A stretch of 64,000 nucleotides of DNA from positions 62,001 to 126,000 of the forward strand of contig CABIXN010000007.1 in NCBI GenBank assembly GCA_902362715.1, given 5' to 3'. This stretch comes from Lachnospiraceae bacterium. Its GTDB lineage: Bacteria; Bacillota; Clostridia; Lachnospirales; Lachnospiraceae. This document shows positions 15,549-25,827 of the stretch, one piece after another (the stretch's first letter is position 1; each line of letters starts with the position of its first letter). Position numbers and translations under genes: made by a program. Below the pieces are notes generated by a model. It saw nothing but the letters and a program-made list of their open reading frames with translations. It did no database searches and was not told where the DNA came from.

Positions 15549-15890
15549 TTATAACTCCTCTAATATTTCCCGGGAAATCTTTCTGATTTCATCCATGGCC
15601 GCATCTACGTTGTTCCGGTAATTGTCTGTCAGCTGGCAGATTTTTAAGATCTTCGCTTTTTCTTCTCTGAAACGTTTTACCAGATGAAGCTTTCCCTCAT
15701 ATCCTTCCAAAATCTTATCACACCGTTTCACAAGATCATGTACACCTTGGCGGCTGATTCCCAGCTCCTGTGCGATCTCGCTCAATGACAGATCATTGAG
15801 AACTACATCCTCATATACTCTTTTCTGATGTTCTGTCAGCAGTTCTCCATAAAAATCATATAAAAAAACCTGCTGTCCGATTTTCTCCAT
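15549..15890 (-). CDS. ylxM: YlxM/UPF0122 DNA-binding protein of the SRP operon
   Basis: A 113-residue helix-turn-helix protein resembling sigma-70 region 4 (LSLSEIAQELGISRQGVHDLVKR). YlxM is conserved next to ffh and is thought to modulate SRP. The ATG at 15890 fits the AAAGGTG site 7-8 bp upstream; the TTG at 15896 is too close to it. Confidence 0.92.
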   Translation of the reverse strand: MEKIGQQVFLYDFYGELLTEHQKRVYEDVVLNDLSLSEIAQELGISRQGVHDLVKRCDKILEGYEGKLHLVKRFREEKAKILKICQLTDNYRNNVDAAMDEIRKISREILEEL

Positions 15891-15965
15891 TCGCAATCAC
15901 CTTTAGTAGGTTAGCACAGGGAAAGACATGTGTCAAGTGTTTTTTCTTGACAGCCGTAATCTGAT

Positions 15966-16517
15966 TTAAACCGTCCCTTCTGCATATCCTTCCATCCGGC
16001 TTGGTTTTTTTATAAATCTGTATACTGCGGGCCCAAAGTCCGCCCGAAGAGCCTCTTCATATTCCTGAAATGTTATTTTTCCATTCATAGTCAAAATCTC
16101 AAATTCGCAGTGAATCACATAAACAAACAGATCGGAACTTATAAACCCGTTTCTGTGGTAGAAAATCCGCCTCCGTTTTCTCTGCTCCTTATTGGGAGCA
16201 TTCTCATCTAGCCGTTCAATTTCCAGCATAATTCTCATTTCCGGGTATTTTTCCTTTAAAAGCCCCAGTATTCTGCTGCCGTAATTCTGCCCCCGCATCA
16301 AAGGATCAATGGCCAGATAGCCGATATACAAAATATCTTTCACACGAATCATGGAAACAAAACCGCAGAATCCACCGTCATCAAGTACCAGTACTCCCGG
16401 CTGATTTCTTTTCTGCATCAGCATAAAAAACGGTTTGCGTTCCCGGAAAGGAAATGCGCTTTTGTACAGCCGCCGGATGGCTGGCCTGTCTTTTTTCTCC
16501 GCTTTCCGAAGCTCCAT
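15966..16517 (-). CDS. GNAT-family N-acetyltransferase
   Basis: A 183-residue GNAT enzyme with the acetyl-CoA binding segment LAIDPLMRGQNYGSRIL (R/Q-x-x-G-x-G/S type) at about residues 72-88 and a conserved beta4-beta5 region. The substrate is not recognisable. It follows the threonine ammonia-lyase gene by 15 bp, so probably the same transcript. The C-terminal 50 residues are more variable. Confidence 0.88.
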   Translation of the reverse strand: MELRKAEKKDRPAIRRLYKSAFPFRERKPFFMLMQKRNQPGVLVLDDGGFCGFVSMIRVKDILYIGYLAIDPLMRGQNYGSRILGLLKEKYPEMRIMLEIERLDENAPNKEQRKRRRIFYHRNGFISSDLFVYVIHCEFEILTMNGKITFQEYEEALRADFGPAVYRFIKKPSRMEGYAEGTV

Positions 16518-16532
16518 TATTCCCCTCCTCAG

Positions 16533-17753
16533 TTATAATACTGCCTGCACAAGTTTCGGCTTATAGCCGTTTTTCTTTAAGGCTTGGATAATCTGATGCT
16601 TATGCTCTGTTCCGAATGCCTCCATGGTAATTTTAAGCTCTACAGCTGCATTTCGGTTGGTGCTGACAAACTGATTGTGCTCAAGCTTCACCACATTTCC
16701 CTGAACCTTCGCAATGGTATCTGCCACTCTGGTAAGTTCGCCGGGTTTATCCGGCAGAAGCACAGATACCGTAAAGATACGGTCTCTGAAAATCAGTCCC
16801 TGCTGTACTACCATAGACATGGTAATCACATCCATATTGCCGCCGCTTAAAATGGAAACAATCTTTTTGTCCTTCACATCCAGATGTTTCAGGGCCGCCA
16901 CTGTCAAAAGTCCGGAATTTTCTACAATCATCTTGTGGTTTTCCACCATATCTAAAAATGCAACAATCAGTTCGTCGTCTTCCACCGTAATAATATCATC
17001 CAGGTTTTTCTTTATATACGGAAAAATATTGCTTCCCGGTGTTTTTACTGCTGTACCATCTGCAATGGTATTTACCTCCGGAAGGGTTACCACTTTTCCC
17101 TCCCGAAAGGATTCCTTCATACAGTCCGCTCCCGCCGGTTCCACACCAATCACTTTAATTTTCGGATTCAGCATTTTTGCCAGAGTAGATACTCCGGCAG
17201 CCAGCCCGCCCCCGCCGATGGGAACCAGAATATAATCCACCAGGGGAAGCTCCTTTACAATCTCCATAGCAATGGTTCCCTGACCGGTAGCTACCGCCGG
17301 ATCATCAAAGGGATGGATAAACGTATAACCGTGTTCTTTTGCAAGTTCATAAGCTTTGGCACAGGCCTCATCATAGACATCTCCGTACAGAACCACTTCC
17401 GCTCCGTAGCTCTTTGTACGGTTTACCTTAATCAGAGGCGTGGTGGTAGGCATTACAATGGTAGCCCCTGCACCAAAACATTTGGCTGCATAGGCAACCC
17501 CCTGGGCATGATTTCCCGCGGAGGCTGTAATCAGCCCCTTTTCCCGTTCCTCCGAAGACAGCGTACTGATTTTATAATAAGCGCCTCTTACTTTATATGC
17601 CCCGGTAAACTGCATATTTTCCGGTTTCAGGTAAACTTTATTCTGGGTCTGTTCACTTAAATACTCACTGTATACAAGCTTTGTTTCCATTGTAACATTT
17701 TTGACTGCCTCGCAGGCTTCCTCAAAAGCCGCTAATGTCAACATCTCACTCAT
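16533..17753 (-). CDS. Threonine ammonia-lyase with C-terminal ACT domain
   Basis: A 406-residue PLP enzyme converting threonine to 2-oxobutyrate and ammonia. The Schiff-base lysine is Lys54 in FTGAYKVRGA. It has the SAGNHAQGVA cofactor/substrate loop and the glycine-rich PLP phosphate cup VPIGGGGLAAG. Residues about 325-406 form one ACT-type regulatory domain (LPDKPGELTRVAD), as in the shorter TdcB/IlvA forms. One ACT domain and the length could fit either the biosynthetic or catabolic version. It lies between ftsY and ylxM-ffh, an order I associate with Lachnospiraceae. Confidence 0.95.
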   Translation of the reverse strand: MSEMLTLAAFEEACEAVKNVTMETKLVYSEYLSEQTQNKVYLKPENMQFTGAYKVRGAYYKISTLSSEEREKGLITASAGNHAQGVAYAAKCFGAGATIVMPTTTPLIKVNRTKSYGAEVVLYGDVYDEACAKAYELAKEHGYTFIHPFDDPAVATGQGTIAMEIVKELPLVDYILVPIGGGGLAAGVSTLAKMLNPKIKVIGVEPAGADCMKESFREGKVVTLPEVNTIADGTAVKTPGSNIFPYIKKNLDDIITVEDDELIVAFLDMVENHKMIVENSGLLTVAALKHLDVKDKKIVSILSGGNMDVITMSMVVQQGLIFRDRIFTVSVLLPDKPGELTRVADTIAKVQGNVVKLEHNQFVSTNRNAAVELKITMEAFGTEHKHQIIQALKKNGYKPKLVQAVL

Positions 17754-17764
17754 TTTTACACCTT

Positions 17765-18703
17765 CTATTCTTCTGTCTGAGTATCAAACAATGCGTCTAC
17801 AAACTGATCTGCATCAAATTTCTGCAGATCATCTATTGTCTCTCCTACGCCAATATATTTTACAGGTATGCCAAGCTCTGAATGAATGGCAACTGCAATA
17901 CCGCCCTTAGCTGTTCCGTCCATTTTAGTGAGAACGATACCGGTGATCTCTGCGGCCTCACTGAACTGTTTTGCCTGTACCAGCGCATTCTGGCCGGTAG
18001 TGGCATCCAGTACAACCAGAGTTTCTCTGTAAGCCTCCGGATATTCTTTCTCCAGAATCCGGTTGATTTTCTTTAATTCTTCCATGAGATTCTTTTTATT
18101 GTGAAGACGTCCGGCGGTATCACAGAGCAGTACATCCGCTTTTCTGGCCTTTGCAGCCTGTACGGCGTCAAACACAACTGCTGCCGGGTCTGCGCCGTCC
18201 TGTCCGCCTACAATATCAACTCCTGCCCGGTTTGCCCACTCATGAAGCTGCTCTCCCGCTGCCGCCCGGAATGTATCCGCTGCCGCCATAATTACTTTTT
18301 TATTCTGAGATTTGAGTTTTCCTGCCAGCTTTCCAACCGTAGTTGTCTTTCCAACACCGTTAACTCCGATAATCAGTACTACAGACTTTTCATCTTCAAA
18401 GCGATAGGCGGTATCTCCCACATTCATCTGCTCTTTAATACTGTCAATGAGAAGCTCCTTACAGTCAGCAGGATCCTTGATTTTATTTTCTTTTACCTTT
18501 TCTTTCAGACTGTCAAGAATTTCTTCTGTGGCACGGACGCCGATATCGCCCATAATCAGAATTTCTTCTAACTCCTCATAAAAGTCATCATCAATTCTGG
18601 AAAATCCGCTGAATACAGATTCAAAACCGGAAACTATATTTTTTCTTGTTTTTGCCAGACCCGCAACCAGTCTGCCAAAAAAACCTTTTTTTTCTTCGCT
18701 CAT
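17765..18703 (-). CDS. ftsY: Signal recognition particle receptor FtsY
   Basis: A 312-residue SRP receptor GTPase. It is essentially the NG core: a short basic amphipathic start, N domain to about residue 100, P-loop GVNGVGKT (113-120), DTAGR and TKMDG motifs, and the GVGE-x-xDDLQ-x-F closing motif. The long acidic A domain of enterobacteria is absent, as usual in Firmicutes. It follows smc by 29 bp. Confidence 0.98.
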   Translation of the reverse strand: MSEEKKGFFGRLVAGLAKTRKNIVSGFESVFSGFSRIDDDFYEELEEILIMGDIGVRATEEILDSLKEKVKENKIKDPADCKELLIDSIKEQMNVGDTAYRFEDEKSVVLIIGVNGVGKTTTVGKLAGKLKSQNKKVIMAAADTFRAAAGEQLHEWANRAGVDIVGGQDGADPAAVVFDAVQAAKARKADVLLCDTAGRLHNKKNLMEELKKINRILEKEYPEAYRETLVVLDATTGQNALVQAKQFSEAAEITGIVLTKMDGTAKGGIAVAIHSELGIPVKYIGVGETIDDLQKFDADQFVDALFDTQTEE

Positions 18704-18732
18704 GTCCTTTCCCTCTTTCTGTTTTTATATAT

Positions 18733-21700
18733 TTATGCGTCCAGTGCATGTTCAATCAGGCTTACGGATACAAGAGTTGATACCCCCTTCTCCTGCATGG
18801 TAATACCGTACAGCCTGTCGGCCGCCGACATGGTTCCCCTTCGGTGGGTAATAATGATAAACTGCGTATTTTTTGTCAGCTTATTCAGATATCTGGCAAA
18901 TCTTACAACATTAGAATCGTCCAGCGCCGCTTCAATTTCATCCAGCAGACAAAAGGGAGACGGCTTTAAGTTCTGGATGGCAAACAGCAGTGCTATAGCT
19001 GTCAGTGATTTCTCACCGCCGGACAGCTGCATCATATTCTGCAGCTTCTTACCCGGAGGCTGGGCTATAATCCGCACGCCGCATTCCAGCACATCCCCGT
19101 CTTCTGTCAACTCTAAAGTCCCCCGGCCGCCTCCAAACAAATCTTTAAAGGCTTTATCAAATTCACGCTGAATCTCGGCAAACTTCTCATTAAACTGCCG
19201 GCGCATTCCCTGATCCAGCTCCTCAATAATACCAATCAATGTCTTCTTTGCTTCCTCAAGATCATTCCTCTGGTTATCCATAAAATGAAAGCGTTCAGAT
19301 ACTGTTTTATACTCTTCAATGGCATTGACATTCACAATGCCAAGCTTTCGTATCTCTTCCCGGAGCCTTATCATCTGCTTTTTCATATCAGCCAGATTTT
19401 GATATTCCGGATTTTTAAGGGGCAGGGCTGCATGGTACGTCAGTTCATACTCTTCCCACATGTAGCTGCTCTGACGCTCCAGGGATTCCTCCAGCTTTTC
19501 CTTTTTCGCCTGCAGCCGGAAAATTTCCTTATCCAGTTCACCAATCTGACCAGATAATTCCTCTCGTTCCTTAAAATATCCCTTATAATCCGCAGACATA
19601 CTTTCTTTCTTTTCCTGCAGTTCTTTTACACACACTTCCAGCTTCTGATGAACCCTCACAGCTTCGGCAATGGTTTTTCCTATCTCTTCCATGTCCCGCT
19701 GTTTCTTTTGAATATCAGCATCACTTTCCCTGAAAGAGTCGGTAAGCATTTTCCGCTCATCTGCCAGCTTCTGTAATTCACCTTCCACACGCTGAATATT
19801 TTCAATGATGAATTCCTCTTTCTGACGAAGGGCAGCATCTTCCATTAATATTTCAGACAACTGTGCCTGAAGACGGCTCTCTTCCTGATTTTGTTTATCC
19901 AGCAATTTCTGAACCGCTTCACTCTCTTCCTCAATTTCATGAGTCCTTTCCTCTGAAAGGGCAATGATCTGCGAAATCTTTTCTTTTTCTTCCTTGGCAT
20001 TTAAAAGCTGCTCTTTTATATCCTGATTTTCATTTTGGATATTCTGATAAAATGTTTCATGCTGGCAGATCTCTTCTCTGGCATGTTCCAGATTCAGCTT
20101 CACCGTATTTAAGGACAGCTTCTTTTGCTGCATTTCTTCTCTGACTGCGGCAAGATCCTCTTTTAACAGCTCTCTTGCTGTCCGTATATCCTCAAGCCGG
20201 CTGCTGGTTGAGCCAATCAGCTCCTCCGCTTCTTTTACTTTTCCGGACAGCTGCTGAATTTCACCGCTTCGTCCAAGCAGATTGCTATTGTTTTTAAATG
20301 CACCGCCGGTCATAGAGCCGCCTGGCTGCAGGGACTCCCCCTCCAGAGTAACTATCCGCAGAGAATAACGGTATTTTCCTGCAATAGCTGTGGCATGATC
20401 TATATGATCTACCACCAAAGTACGCCCCAGAAGATATCCGATAATCCCACGGTATTTTTCTTTAGTCTCCACTAAAGTATCTGCAAGTCCAATGACTCCC
20501 GGCTCTTTTAAGGCGCCTGCCTGAGAAAATCCGTCCCTTTTTTTCACACTGGTCAGCGGCAGAAAGGTGGCCCGTCCAAGCTTATTCCGCTTTAAATAAG
20601 AGATCAATGCTTTGGCCGTCTCTTCATCCTCTGTGACAATATTTTGAATACTTCCCCCAAGAGAGGTCTCTATAGCAGTCTGATACTGCTTGTCCACTTT
20701 GATAATATCAGCAACAACACCATGAATACCGGGATTTTCAGCCCGTTTCTCCATAATTTTCCGAATACTGATGCCATATCCGTCATAACGCTCAGCAATA
20801 TTTTTCAGAGATTCTAATCTGGAACGGTCTTTATGATACTGTTCTCTTGCCTGTTCCAGCGTTTTTACAGCTTCCTGAGATTTTATTTTCCATCCGTCCA
20901 GTTTACTCTCAATTTCAGATTCCCGGCTTTTCAGCCCGGCAATTTCTGCCTCAATTTCATCCTTTTTGGCTTTGTGCCCGTCAAAAACAGACTGCAGTTC
21001 CTCCTCTGCGCTCTTCTGTGTCAAAAGCTTTTGATGAATCTGGGCTTGCCTGATAGCGGTCTGTTCTGCAATTGTATCAAAATGCTGCTGCCTGGCCCGG
21101 AGGGATGCTTTCTCGTCCATAAGTTTTAAAATCTCATTTTTTCCGTTTTCAATGAGTTCCTCGCATCGGACAATTTCATTTTTGCATTCTGAAATCTGCT
21201 GATAGGCAGTTTCCTTTTTTTGCTGTATCTTTTGAATATCAGCCAAAAAACCGCATTTCTCCTGCTCATAGGTCTCTTTTGCCTGAATCCTTGCCTCTTC
21301 ATCTTCTTTCATGGATTTCAGACGTTCTTTCAAATTCTCTTCGTTATTTTCAATAGAATGAATCTGCTCTTTTAATACATTCAGCTGTCCCTCCAGCTTT
21401 TCTTTATCTGTCCCGGCCTGATTCATCTCCTGACGCATCTGCTCAATCCGGTCTTCCGTCTCACCGATGGCATTCTCCATCTGTTCATACTGATTCCTGA
21501 TCTTTTCAAATGCGTCTTTCGTCTGTTCCTGATGCTCTTTAGCTATCTGGTATTGCTCTTCTGCCTCTGAAAGCTCCCTGTTTACCTTTTCCGTCTCCAG
21601 AAGGAATGCATTGACATCATAGCTTTTTAATTCCTCTTTTTTCTTCAGATATTCTCTGGCTGTTTCAGACTGTTTCTCCAAGGGGGCCAGCTGCCTGCCA

Positions 21701-22293
21701 AGCTCTGATAAAATATCATTAACCCGGACCAGGTTCTGCTCTTCACTTTCTAGTTTCTTCTGGGCCGTCTGTTTTCTTCTTTTATATTTTACGATTCCTG
21801 CTGCCTCGTCAAACAGTTCCCGGCGCTCCTCCGGCTTTCCTCCAAGAATTTTATCAATCTGCCCCTGCCCGATAATAGAATATCCTTCTTTGCCGATACC
21901 GGTATCATAAAACAGCTCGTTGACATCTTTCAGCCTGCAGGCAGTTCCGTTAATCAGATATTCACTTTCTCCGGAGCGATACACCCGCCTGGCAACCGTT
22001 ACCTCTTCATAATCCAGGGCCAGCTGATGATCCGAATTATCCAGTGTAATGGCTGCATAGGCATAACTCTGGGGCTTTCTGTTCTCTGTTCCCGCAAAAA
22101 TCACATCCTGCATACTGGAGCTTCGAAGCTGCTTTACCTTCTGCTCTCCAAGCACCCAGCGCACGGCATCTGCAACATTGCTCTTACCGCTGCCGTTTGG
22201 CCCTACAATTCCGGTAATTCCATTGTGGAAATCAAATACAATTTTGTTTGCAAAAGATTTAAAGCCGTGTACCTCAATACTCTTTAGATACAT
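18733..22293 (-). CDS. smc: Chromosome segregation/condensation ATPase SMC
   Basis: A 1186-residue SMC with Walker A GPNGSGKSN (31-39), two long coiled coils, a hinge around residues 500-660 that includes the glycine-rich GGSIQNIV and GGSMTGGAF elements, and the C-terminal signature LSGGEKS with Walker B CLLDEIEAALDD. It forms condensin with ScpA/ScpB (not in this window). Its start overlaps the rnc stop by 10 bp. Confidence 0.98.
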   Translation of the reverse strand: MYLKSIEVHGFKSFANKIVFDFHNGITGIVGPNGSGKSNVADAVRWVLGEQKVKQLRSSSMQDVIFAGTENRKPQSYAYAAITLDNSDHQLALDYEEVTVARRVYRSGESEYLINGTACRLKDVNELFYDTGIGKEGYSIIGQGQIDKILGGKPEERRELFDEAAGIVKYKRRKQTAQKKLESEEQNLVRVNDILSELGRQLAPLEKQSETAREYLKKKEELKSYDVNAFLLETEKVNRELSEAEEQYQIAKEHQEQTKDAFEKIRNQYEQMENAIGETEDRIEQMRQEMNQAGTDKEKLEGQLNVLKEQIHSIENNEENLKERLKSMKEDEEARIQAKETYEQEKCGFLADIQKIQQKKETAYQQISECKNEIVRCEELIENGKNEILKLMDEKASLRARQQHFDTIAEQTAIRQAQIHQKLLTQKSAEEELQSVFDGHKAKKDEIEAEIAGLKSRESEIESKLDGWKIKSQEAVKTLEQAREQYHKDRSRLESLKNIAERYDGYGISIRKIMEKRAENPGIHGVVADIIKVDKQYQTAIETSLGGSIQNIVTEDEETAKALISYLKRNKLGRATFLPLTSVKKRDGFSQAGALKEPGVIGLADTLVETKEKYRGIIGYLLGRTLVVDHIDHATAIAGKYRYSLRIVTLEGESLQPGGSMTGGAFKNNSNLLGRSGEIQQLSGKVKEAEELIGSTSSRLEDIRTARELLKEDLAAVREEMQQKKLSLNTVKLNLEHAREEICQHETFYQNIQNENQDIKEQLLNAKEEKEKISQIIALSEERTHEIEEESEAVQKLLDKQNQEESRLQAQLSEILMEDAALRQKEEFIIENIQRVEGELQKLADERKMLTDSFRESDADIQKKQRDMEEIGKTIAEAVRVHQKLEVCVKELQEKKESMSADYKGYFKEREELSGQIGELDKEIFRLQAKKEKLEESLERQSSYMWEEYELTYHAALPLKNPEYQNLADMKKQMIRLREEIRKLGIVNVNAIEEYKTVSERFHFMDNQRNDLEEAKKTLIGIIEELDQGMRRQFNEKFAEIQREFDKAFKDLFGGGRGTLELTEDGDVLECGVRIIAQPPGKKLQNMMQLSGGEKSLTAIALLFAIQNLKPSPFCLLDEIEAALDDSNVVRFARYLNKLTKNTQFIIITHRRGTMSAADRLYGITMQEKGVSTLVSVSLIEHALDA

Positions 22294-22988
22294 GCGTTCC
22301 CTCCGTCCTTTTTCTTAAGAAGCAGAATCGCCTGATACGCTGCTTCCTGTTCAGCAGCTTTTTTTGTATGCCCTTCTCCTCTGCCCAAAAGACGCGCTCC
22401 AATCCTTGCCTCCACAATAAAGTGCTTATTATGATCGGGACCATCTTCCGCTACCAGAGGATAATTTAGTTCTCCGTTATTTTCCGCCTGTACCATTTCC
22501 TGCAGGATAGTCTTGCTATCATAAAAGAGCTGCATATGTTCAATATCATTCAGTACAAATTTATGCACAAACTCTTTTGCATTAGCAAAACCACCATCTA
22601 AATAAATTGCTCCAATTACTGCTTCAAAGGCGTCTGACAAGATGGATTTTCGTTTTCTTCCGCCGGTCTGATGCTCCCCTTTACCAAGATAAAGGTACTC
22701 TCCAAGATTCAGCTTTCTGGTGCAGAAAGCCAGGGTCTGCTCACAGACAATACTGGCCCGCAGCTTTGTCAGTTCCCCCTCCGGCCAGTCCTGATGCAGC
22801 TGATACAAATACTCGCTGGTGATAATCTCAAGAACCGCATCCCCTAAAAATTCCAGCCTTTCATTATCTGAATGTTTTTTCATATGTTTCTCATTGGCAT
22901 AAGAACTGTGAATCAGCGCCTGACGGAGAAGTCCCTCCTGTGCGAAGCGGTATCCGATCTTTGATTGAAACTCTTTTAATGAACCCAT
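22284..22988 (-). CDS. rnc: Ribonuclease III
   Basis: A 234-residue RNase III. The catalytic signature NERLEFLGDAVL spans residues 42-53. A second acidic cluster occurs in ILSDAFEAVIGAIYLDGG, and a C-terminal double-stranded RNA binding domain (about 155-228) ends with KKAAEQEAA. It processes rRNA precursors and double-stranded RNA. It overlaps smc and follows acpP after 176 bp that contain two GC-rich hairpins, probably a partial terminator. Confidence 0.97.
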   Translation of the reverse strand: MGSLKEFQSKIGYRFAQEGLLRQALIHSSYANEKHMKKHSDNERLEFLGDAVLEIITSEYLYQLHQDWPEGELTKLRASIVCEQTLAFCTRKLNLGEYLYLGKGEHQTGGRKRKSILSDAFEAVIGAIYLDGGFANAKEFVHKFVLNDIEHMQLFYDSKTILQEMVQAENNGELNYPLVAEDGPDHNKHFIVEARIGARLLGRGEGHTKKAAEQEAAYQAILLLKKKDGGNACI

Positions 22989-23164
22989 AATTTCTCCTTT
23001 TTTATAAACCCGGACTGTCTGACTGCTTTATGATCAGCGCTTTTTCATCCGGTGCAGTCATTTTTACTGCCGCATTACAATGAAGGGGCTGCCCCAAAGC
23101 AGAAATCTCTACTGCTCCGTTACAGCCCGGTCATAAATCGTCTTTGATTATTCCCCATGGAATC

Positions 23165-23398
23165 CTACAGTGCCTCTTTTATCTTTTCAAATGCATCAGA
23201 TACTGTAACTATTTGATCTGCCTGCTCTGGCGGAATTTCAATCCCAAACTCGTCTTCCACACCCATAAGGATCTGGAAAAGCTCCAGGGAATCTGCTCCA
23301 AGATCATCCACGAAAGAAGACTCTTCTGTAATCTCCTCAGTACTGATATTCAGTACCTGGGCAATAATCTCCTGCAATTTTTCAAATTCCACAGCCAT
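23165..23398 (-). CDS. acpP: Acyl carrier protein
   Basis: A 77-residue ACP. Ser37 in DLGADSLELF is the 4'-phosphopantetheine attachment site, and the four-helix acidic pattern is complete. It supplies acyl chains for fatty acid and phospholipid synthesis together with plsX immediately upstream (49 bp gap). A strong AAGGAG site precedes the ATG. Confidence 0.97.
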   Translation of the reverse strand: MAVEFEKLQEIIAQVLNISTEEITEESSFVDDLGADSLELFQILMGVEDEFGIEIPPEQADQIVTVSDAFEKIKEAL

Positions 23399-23447
23399 CT
23401 CTCCTTTCCTGATTATTTTAGAAAAGACTTCTATGATTCTAAACTGC

Positions 23448-24464
23448 CTATTCTTCTGTCTCTGTACAGATATGCTCTTTTATTTTAGAGTTAATCTCCT
23501 GCTCACGGAATGTTACACACTGAATAATAGAATTTTTTATATCATTTGCTTTGGCACTTCCATGGGTTTTCACCACAAGTCCCTTAAGCCCCAGAAGCGG
23601 CGCTCCTCCATACTGAGATGCATCAAAAGCTTTCAGTGTCTGTTTTAAGGCCGGTTTAATTAAAAGGGCTCCGATCTTACTGCGCAGTGTGGACATCAGT
23701 CCTTCTTTCACTTTTGTAAGAAGTGTATCTGCCACTCCCTCATAAAGCTTTAGTACAATATTTCCAGCAAATGCTTCTGTGACAATAACATCAGCTCCCC
23801 CATGAGGAATCTCTCTTGCTTCAATACTGCCGATAAAATTAATATCTTCACACGCTTTTAATAACGGAAATGTTTCCTTCACCAGCTGATTTCCCTTTTC
23901 TTCCTCAGCGCCAATATTTAATATGGCAACCTTGGGATTTTTGATTCCCACTACATTTTCCATATAAATAGAACCCATCTTGGCAAACTGCACCAGATGG
24001 CTGGCTCTAGCGTCCACATTTGCTCCGCAGTCAATCAGCAGGGCCACTCCTTTTTCTGTTGGAATCAGCGGAGCTAACGGAGGCCTCTCTACCCCTTTGA
24101 TTCTTCCCACCAGCACTTGTCCGCCAACTAGTATAGCTCCTGAGCTGCCGGCTGATACAAAGGCATCTGCCTCGTTTTTCTTAACCATATTCATGCCCAG
24201 CACAATTGATGACTGTTTTTTCTTACGAATTGCATTAACCGGGGGTTCTGCAGTCTCAATAACCTCTTTGGCATCTACCACTTCAATCTGTTCCGGCTTA
24301 TATGTATACTGTTCTAGTTCTTTTTTTACAAGCTCTTCCTGTCCCACCAGAAAAACTTTTATATCTTCCCGTGTTTTTATGGCTTCCACCGCACCTTTTA
24401 CTACTTCTAATGGTGCATGATCTCCGCCCATAGCATCAACTGCCACCTTAATCATTTCAGACAT
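23448..24464 (-). CDS. plsX: Phosphate acyltransferase PlsX
   Basis: A 338-residue enzyme making acyl-phosphate from acyl-ACP, the first step of the PlsX-PlsY phospholipid route. It starts with KVAVDAMGGDHAPLEVVKGAV, and later SAGSSGAILVGG and the DVIVTEAFAGNIVLK segment are typical. It is followed by acpP; rpmF lies upstream, separated by repeat copy R2. Confidence 0.97.
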   Translation of the reverse strand: MSEMIKVAVDAMGGDHAPLEVVKGAVEAIKTREDIKVFLVGQEELVKKELEQYTYKPEQIEVVDAKEVIETAEPPVNAIRKKKQSSIVLGMNMVKKNEADAFVSAGSSGAILVGGQVLVGRIKGVERPPLAPLIPTEKGVALLIDCGANVDARASHLVQFAKMGSIYMENVVGIKNPKVAILNIGAEEEKGNQLVKETFPLLKACEDINFIGSIEAREIPHGGADVIVTEAFAGNIVLKLYEGVADTLLTKVKEGLMSTLRSKIGALLIKPALKQTLKAFDASQYGGAPLLGLKGLVVKTHGSAKANDIKNSIIQCVTFREQEINSKIKEHICTETEE

Positions 24465-24537
24465 TTACTTCCTCCTTTGGCCATTCCCGCCTAGTAAGAA
24501 ATATACTATAACAAGACAACAAATTCAACCAAAAAAT

Positions 24538-24684
24538 CCTGCCACAGCAGGATTCTCCGCCTGCGGCGGGTCGCTTTTGCCACATAACTCTGCTCCGCCG
24601 CAGTGCGATCCTCAGCGGAGCGTTTTTTGCTCTATAGGAATCAGTACTTTTCAGCTTTATCACAACACAGTATTTTCTATAGAG
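24538..24684. repeat. Family R repeat, copy R2 (full length)
   Basis: About 147 bp with the same order of stems as R1: CCTGCCACAGCAGG, CCGCCTGCGGCGG, CTCCGCCGC...GCGGAG, then the CTCTATAGGAA...TCTATAGAG arms. It differs from R1 mainly in the 20 bp between the first two GC-rich stems. Confidence 0.85.
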
Positions 24685-24718
24685 CAAAAAAAATAAAGCG
24701 GAACCCTCCGCTTTATTT
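24684..24718 (-). terminator. Rho-independent terminator of rpmF
   Basis: AAATAAAGCGGA (24691-24702) pairs perfectly with TCCGCTTTATTT (24707-24718) and runs into a T-stretch in the leftward direction. Repeat R2 begins directly behind it. Confidence 0.85.
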
Positions 24719-24731
24719 CTTCGTTTCATCA

Positions 24732-24911
24732 TTAATCTACTGTGATAATCTCTTTTTTGTTATAAGAACCACATTTCTTACATACTCTGTGAGGAACCAT
24801 TAATTCTCCACATTTGCTGCATTTCACTAAAGTAGGAGCACTCATTTTCCAGTTTGCTCTTCTTCTATCTCTTCTTCCTTTAGAAGATTTATTTTTTGGA
24901 CAAATAGACAT
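24732..24911 (-). CDS. rpmF: 50S ribosomal protein L32
   Basis: A 59-residue zinc-ribbon L32: CPKNKSSKGRRDRRRANWK followed by CSKCGE...HRVCKKCG with four cysteines. The start at 24911 is chosen because GGAGG lies 7-8 bp upstream. The usual yceD (DUF177) partner is absent directly upstream; the next gene is a YesL-family protein. Confidence 0.98.
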   Translation of the reverse strand: MSICPKNKSSKGRRDRRRANWKMSAPTLVKCSKCGELMVPHRVCKKCGSYNKKEIITVD

Positions 24912-25098
24912 GTTTACACCTCCATTTACAAACAATCTATACTTGTTAAACTGCCAGTCTAACAATGTACGGCAATTTTCTAATCACACTTAAGCTATTA
25001 TACATACCAGCGGTATGTTTGTCAATGTATTTCTTCATCATTTTTATAACCGGGTCATGGGGAATTTACTTTTTCATGCAGCCCATTTTTACAACATC

Positions 25099-25803
25099 TC
25101 AGTGGGAATCTTCATCTTTAAACACCGGAGTTAACTCATCTTCCTGTTGTGGTTCTTCCAGAGGTTCCAGTCCCCAGACCATCCGGTAATCATCTTCATT
25201 CATATAATGAGAAAAAACTTTTTCCATTATTTTTAAAATGCAGAATACTGCCAGTCCCGGCGTGATAACAACTACAAATTTCAGCCAGACCGTAAGATAA
25301 ATAAATACGCCCATGATGATTCCCATAACAATGGTGCTGAGCAGATGGCGCACTACCAGATAAAGACAGTTCCTCAGAATAACCCTGGCCGGATCATTGA
25401 ACCGGATATTATAAGCAAACACATACATCCCCCAGAGGAACACGTATACAAACATCAGGTAAAACATTATATAGTACATGCCAAGTCCCGATGTCCCGTT
25501 AGAATCCCAGTCCAGCTGAAACAGGTACCGTCCAATGCCAAAGAAGATCAATCCCAGTACAGCAACCACAATCCAGCATTTAGTGCCTTTTTTAAAGTTA
25601 TCTTTAAAGCTGTCCCGAAAAACCTTCCATGTCTCCTGATCCTTACGATACAAAACCCTGTGGACGGTCCGATATGCCGCACTGCAGGATGCACCGATGG
25701 TAAAAACCGGAATGGAACATACAATCCAGAAAATACTGATCAGAAACATATTTTTAATGTAAAACCCCAAGCCAGCGGCTGTTGTCTGTCCTGTTTTCTC
25801 CAT
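25099..25803 (-). CDS. YesL/DUF624-family membrane protein
   Basis: A 234-residue integral membrane protein with about five hydrophobic segments. The family signature is near the N-terminus (FWIVCSIPVFTIGASCSAAYRTV, in pieces around residues 26-48). YesL proteins often accompany carbohydrate ABC transporters but have no proven function. The ATG at 25803 has GGGAG upstream; the GTG start at 25836 lies inside repeat C and has no ribosome binding site. It is the downstream member of a tandem pair. Confidence 0.85.
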   Translation of the reverse strand: MEKTGQTTAAGLGFYIKNMFLISIFWIVCSIPVFTIGASCSAAYRTVHRVLYRKDQETWKVFRDSFKDNFKKGTKCWIVVAVLGLIFFGIGRYLFQLDWDSNGTSGLGMYYIMFYLMFVYVFLWGMYVFAYNIRFNDPARVILRNCLYLVVRHLLSTIVMGIIMGVFIYLTVWLKFVVVITPGLAVFCILKIMEKVFSHYMNEDDYRMVWGLEPLEEPQQEDELTPVFKDEDSH

Positions 25804-25827
25804 AATTTCTCCCGTCTTTCTATATTT

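Noticed and set aside
22989..23164. Small gene or RNA between acpP and rnc
   Set aside because: Only GC-rich hairpins and no ORF with a ribosome binding site; treated as intergenic terminator-like sequence.
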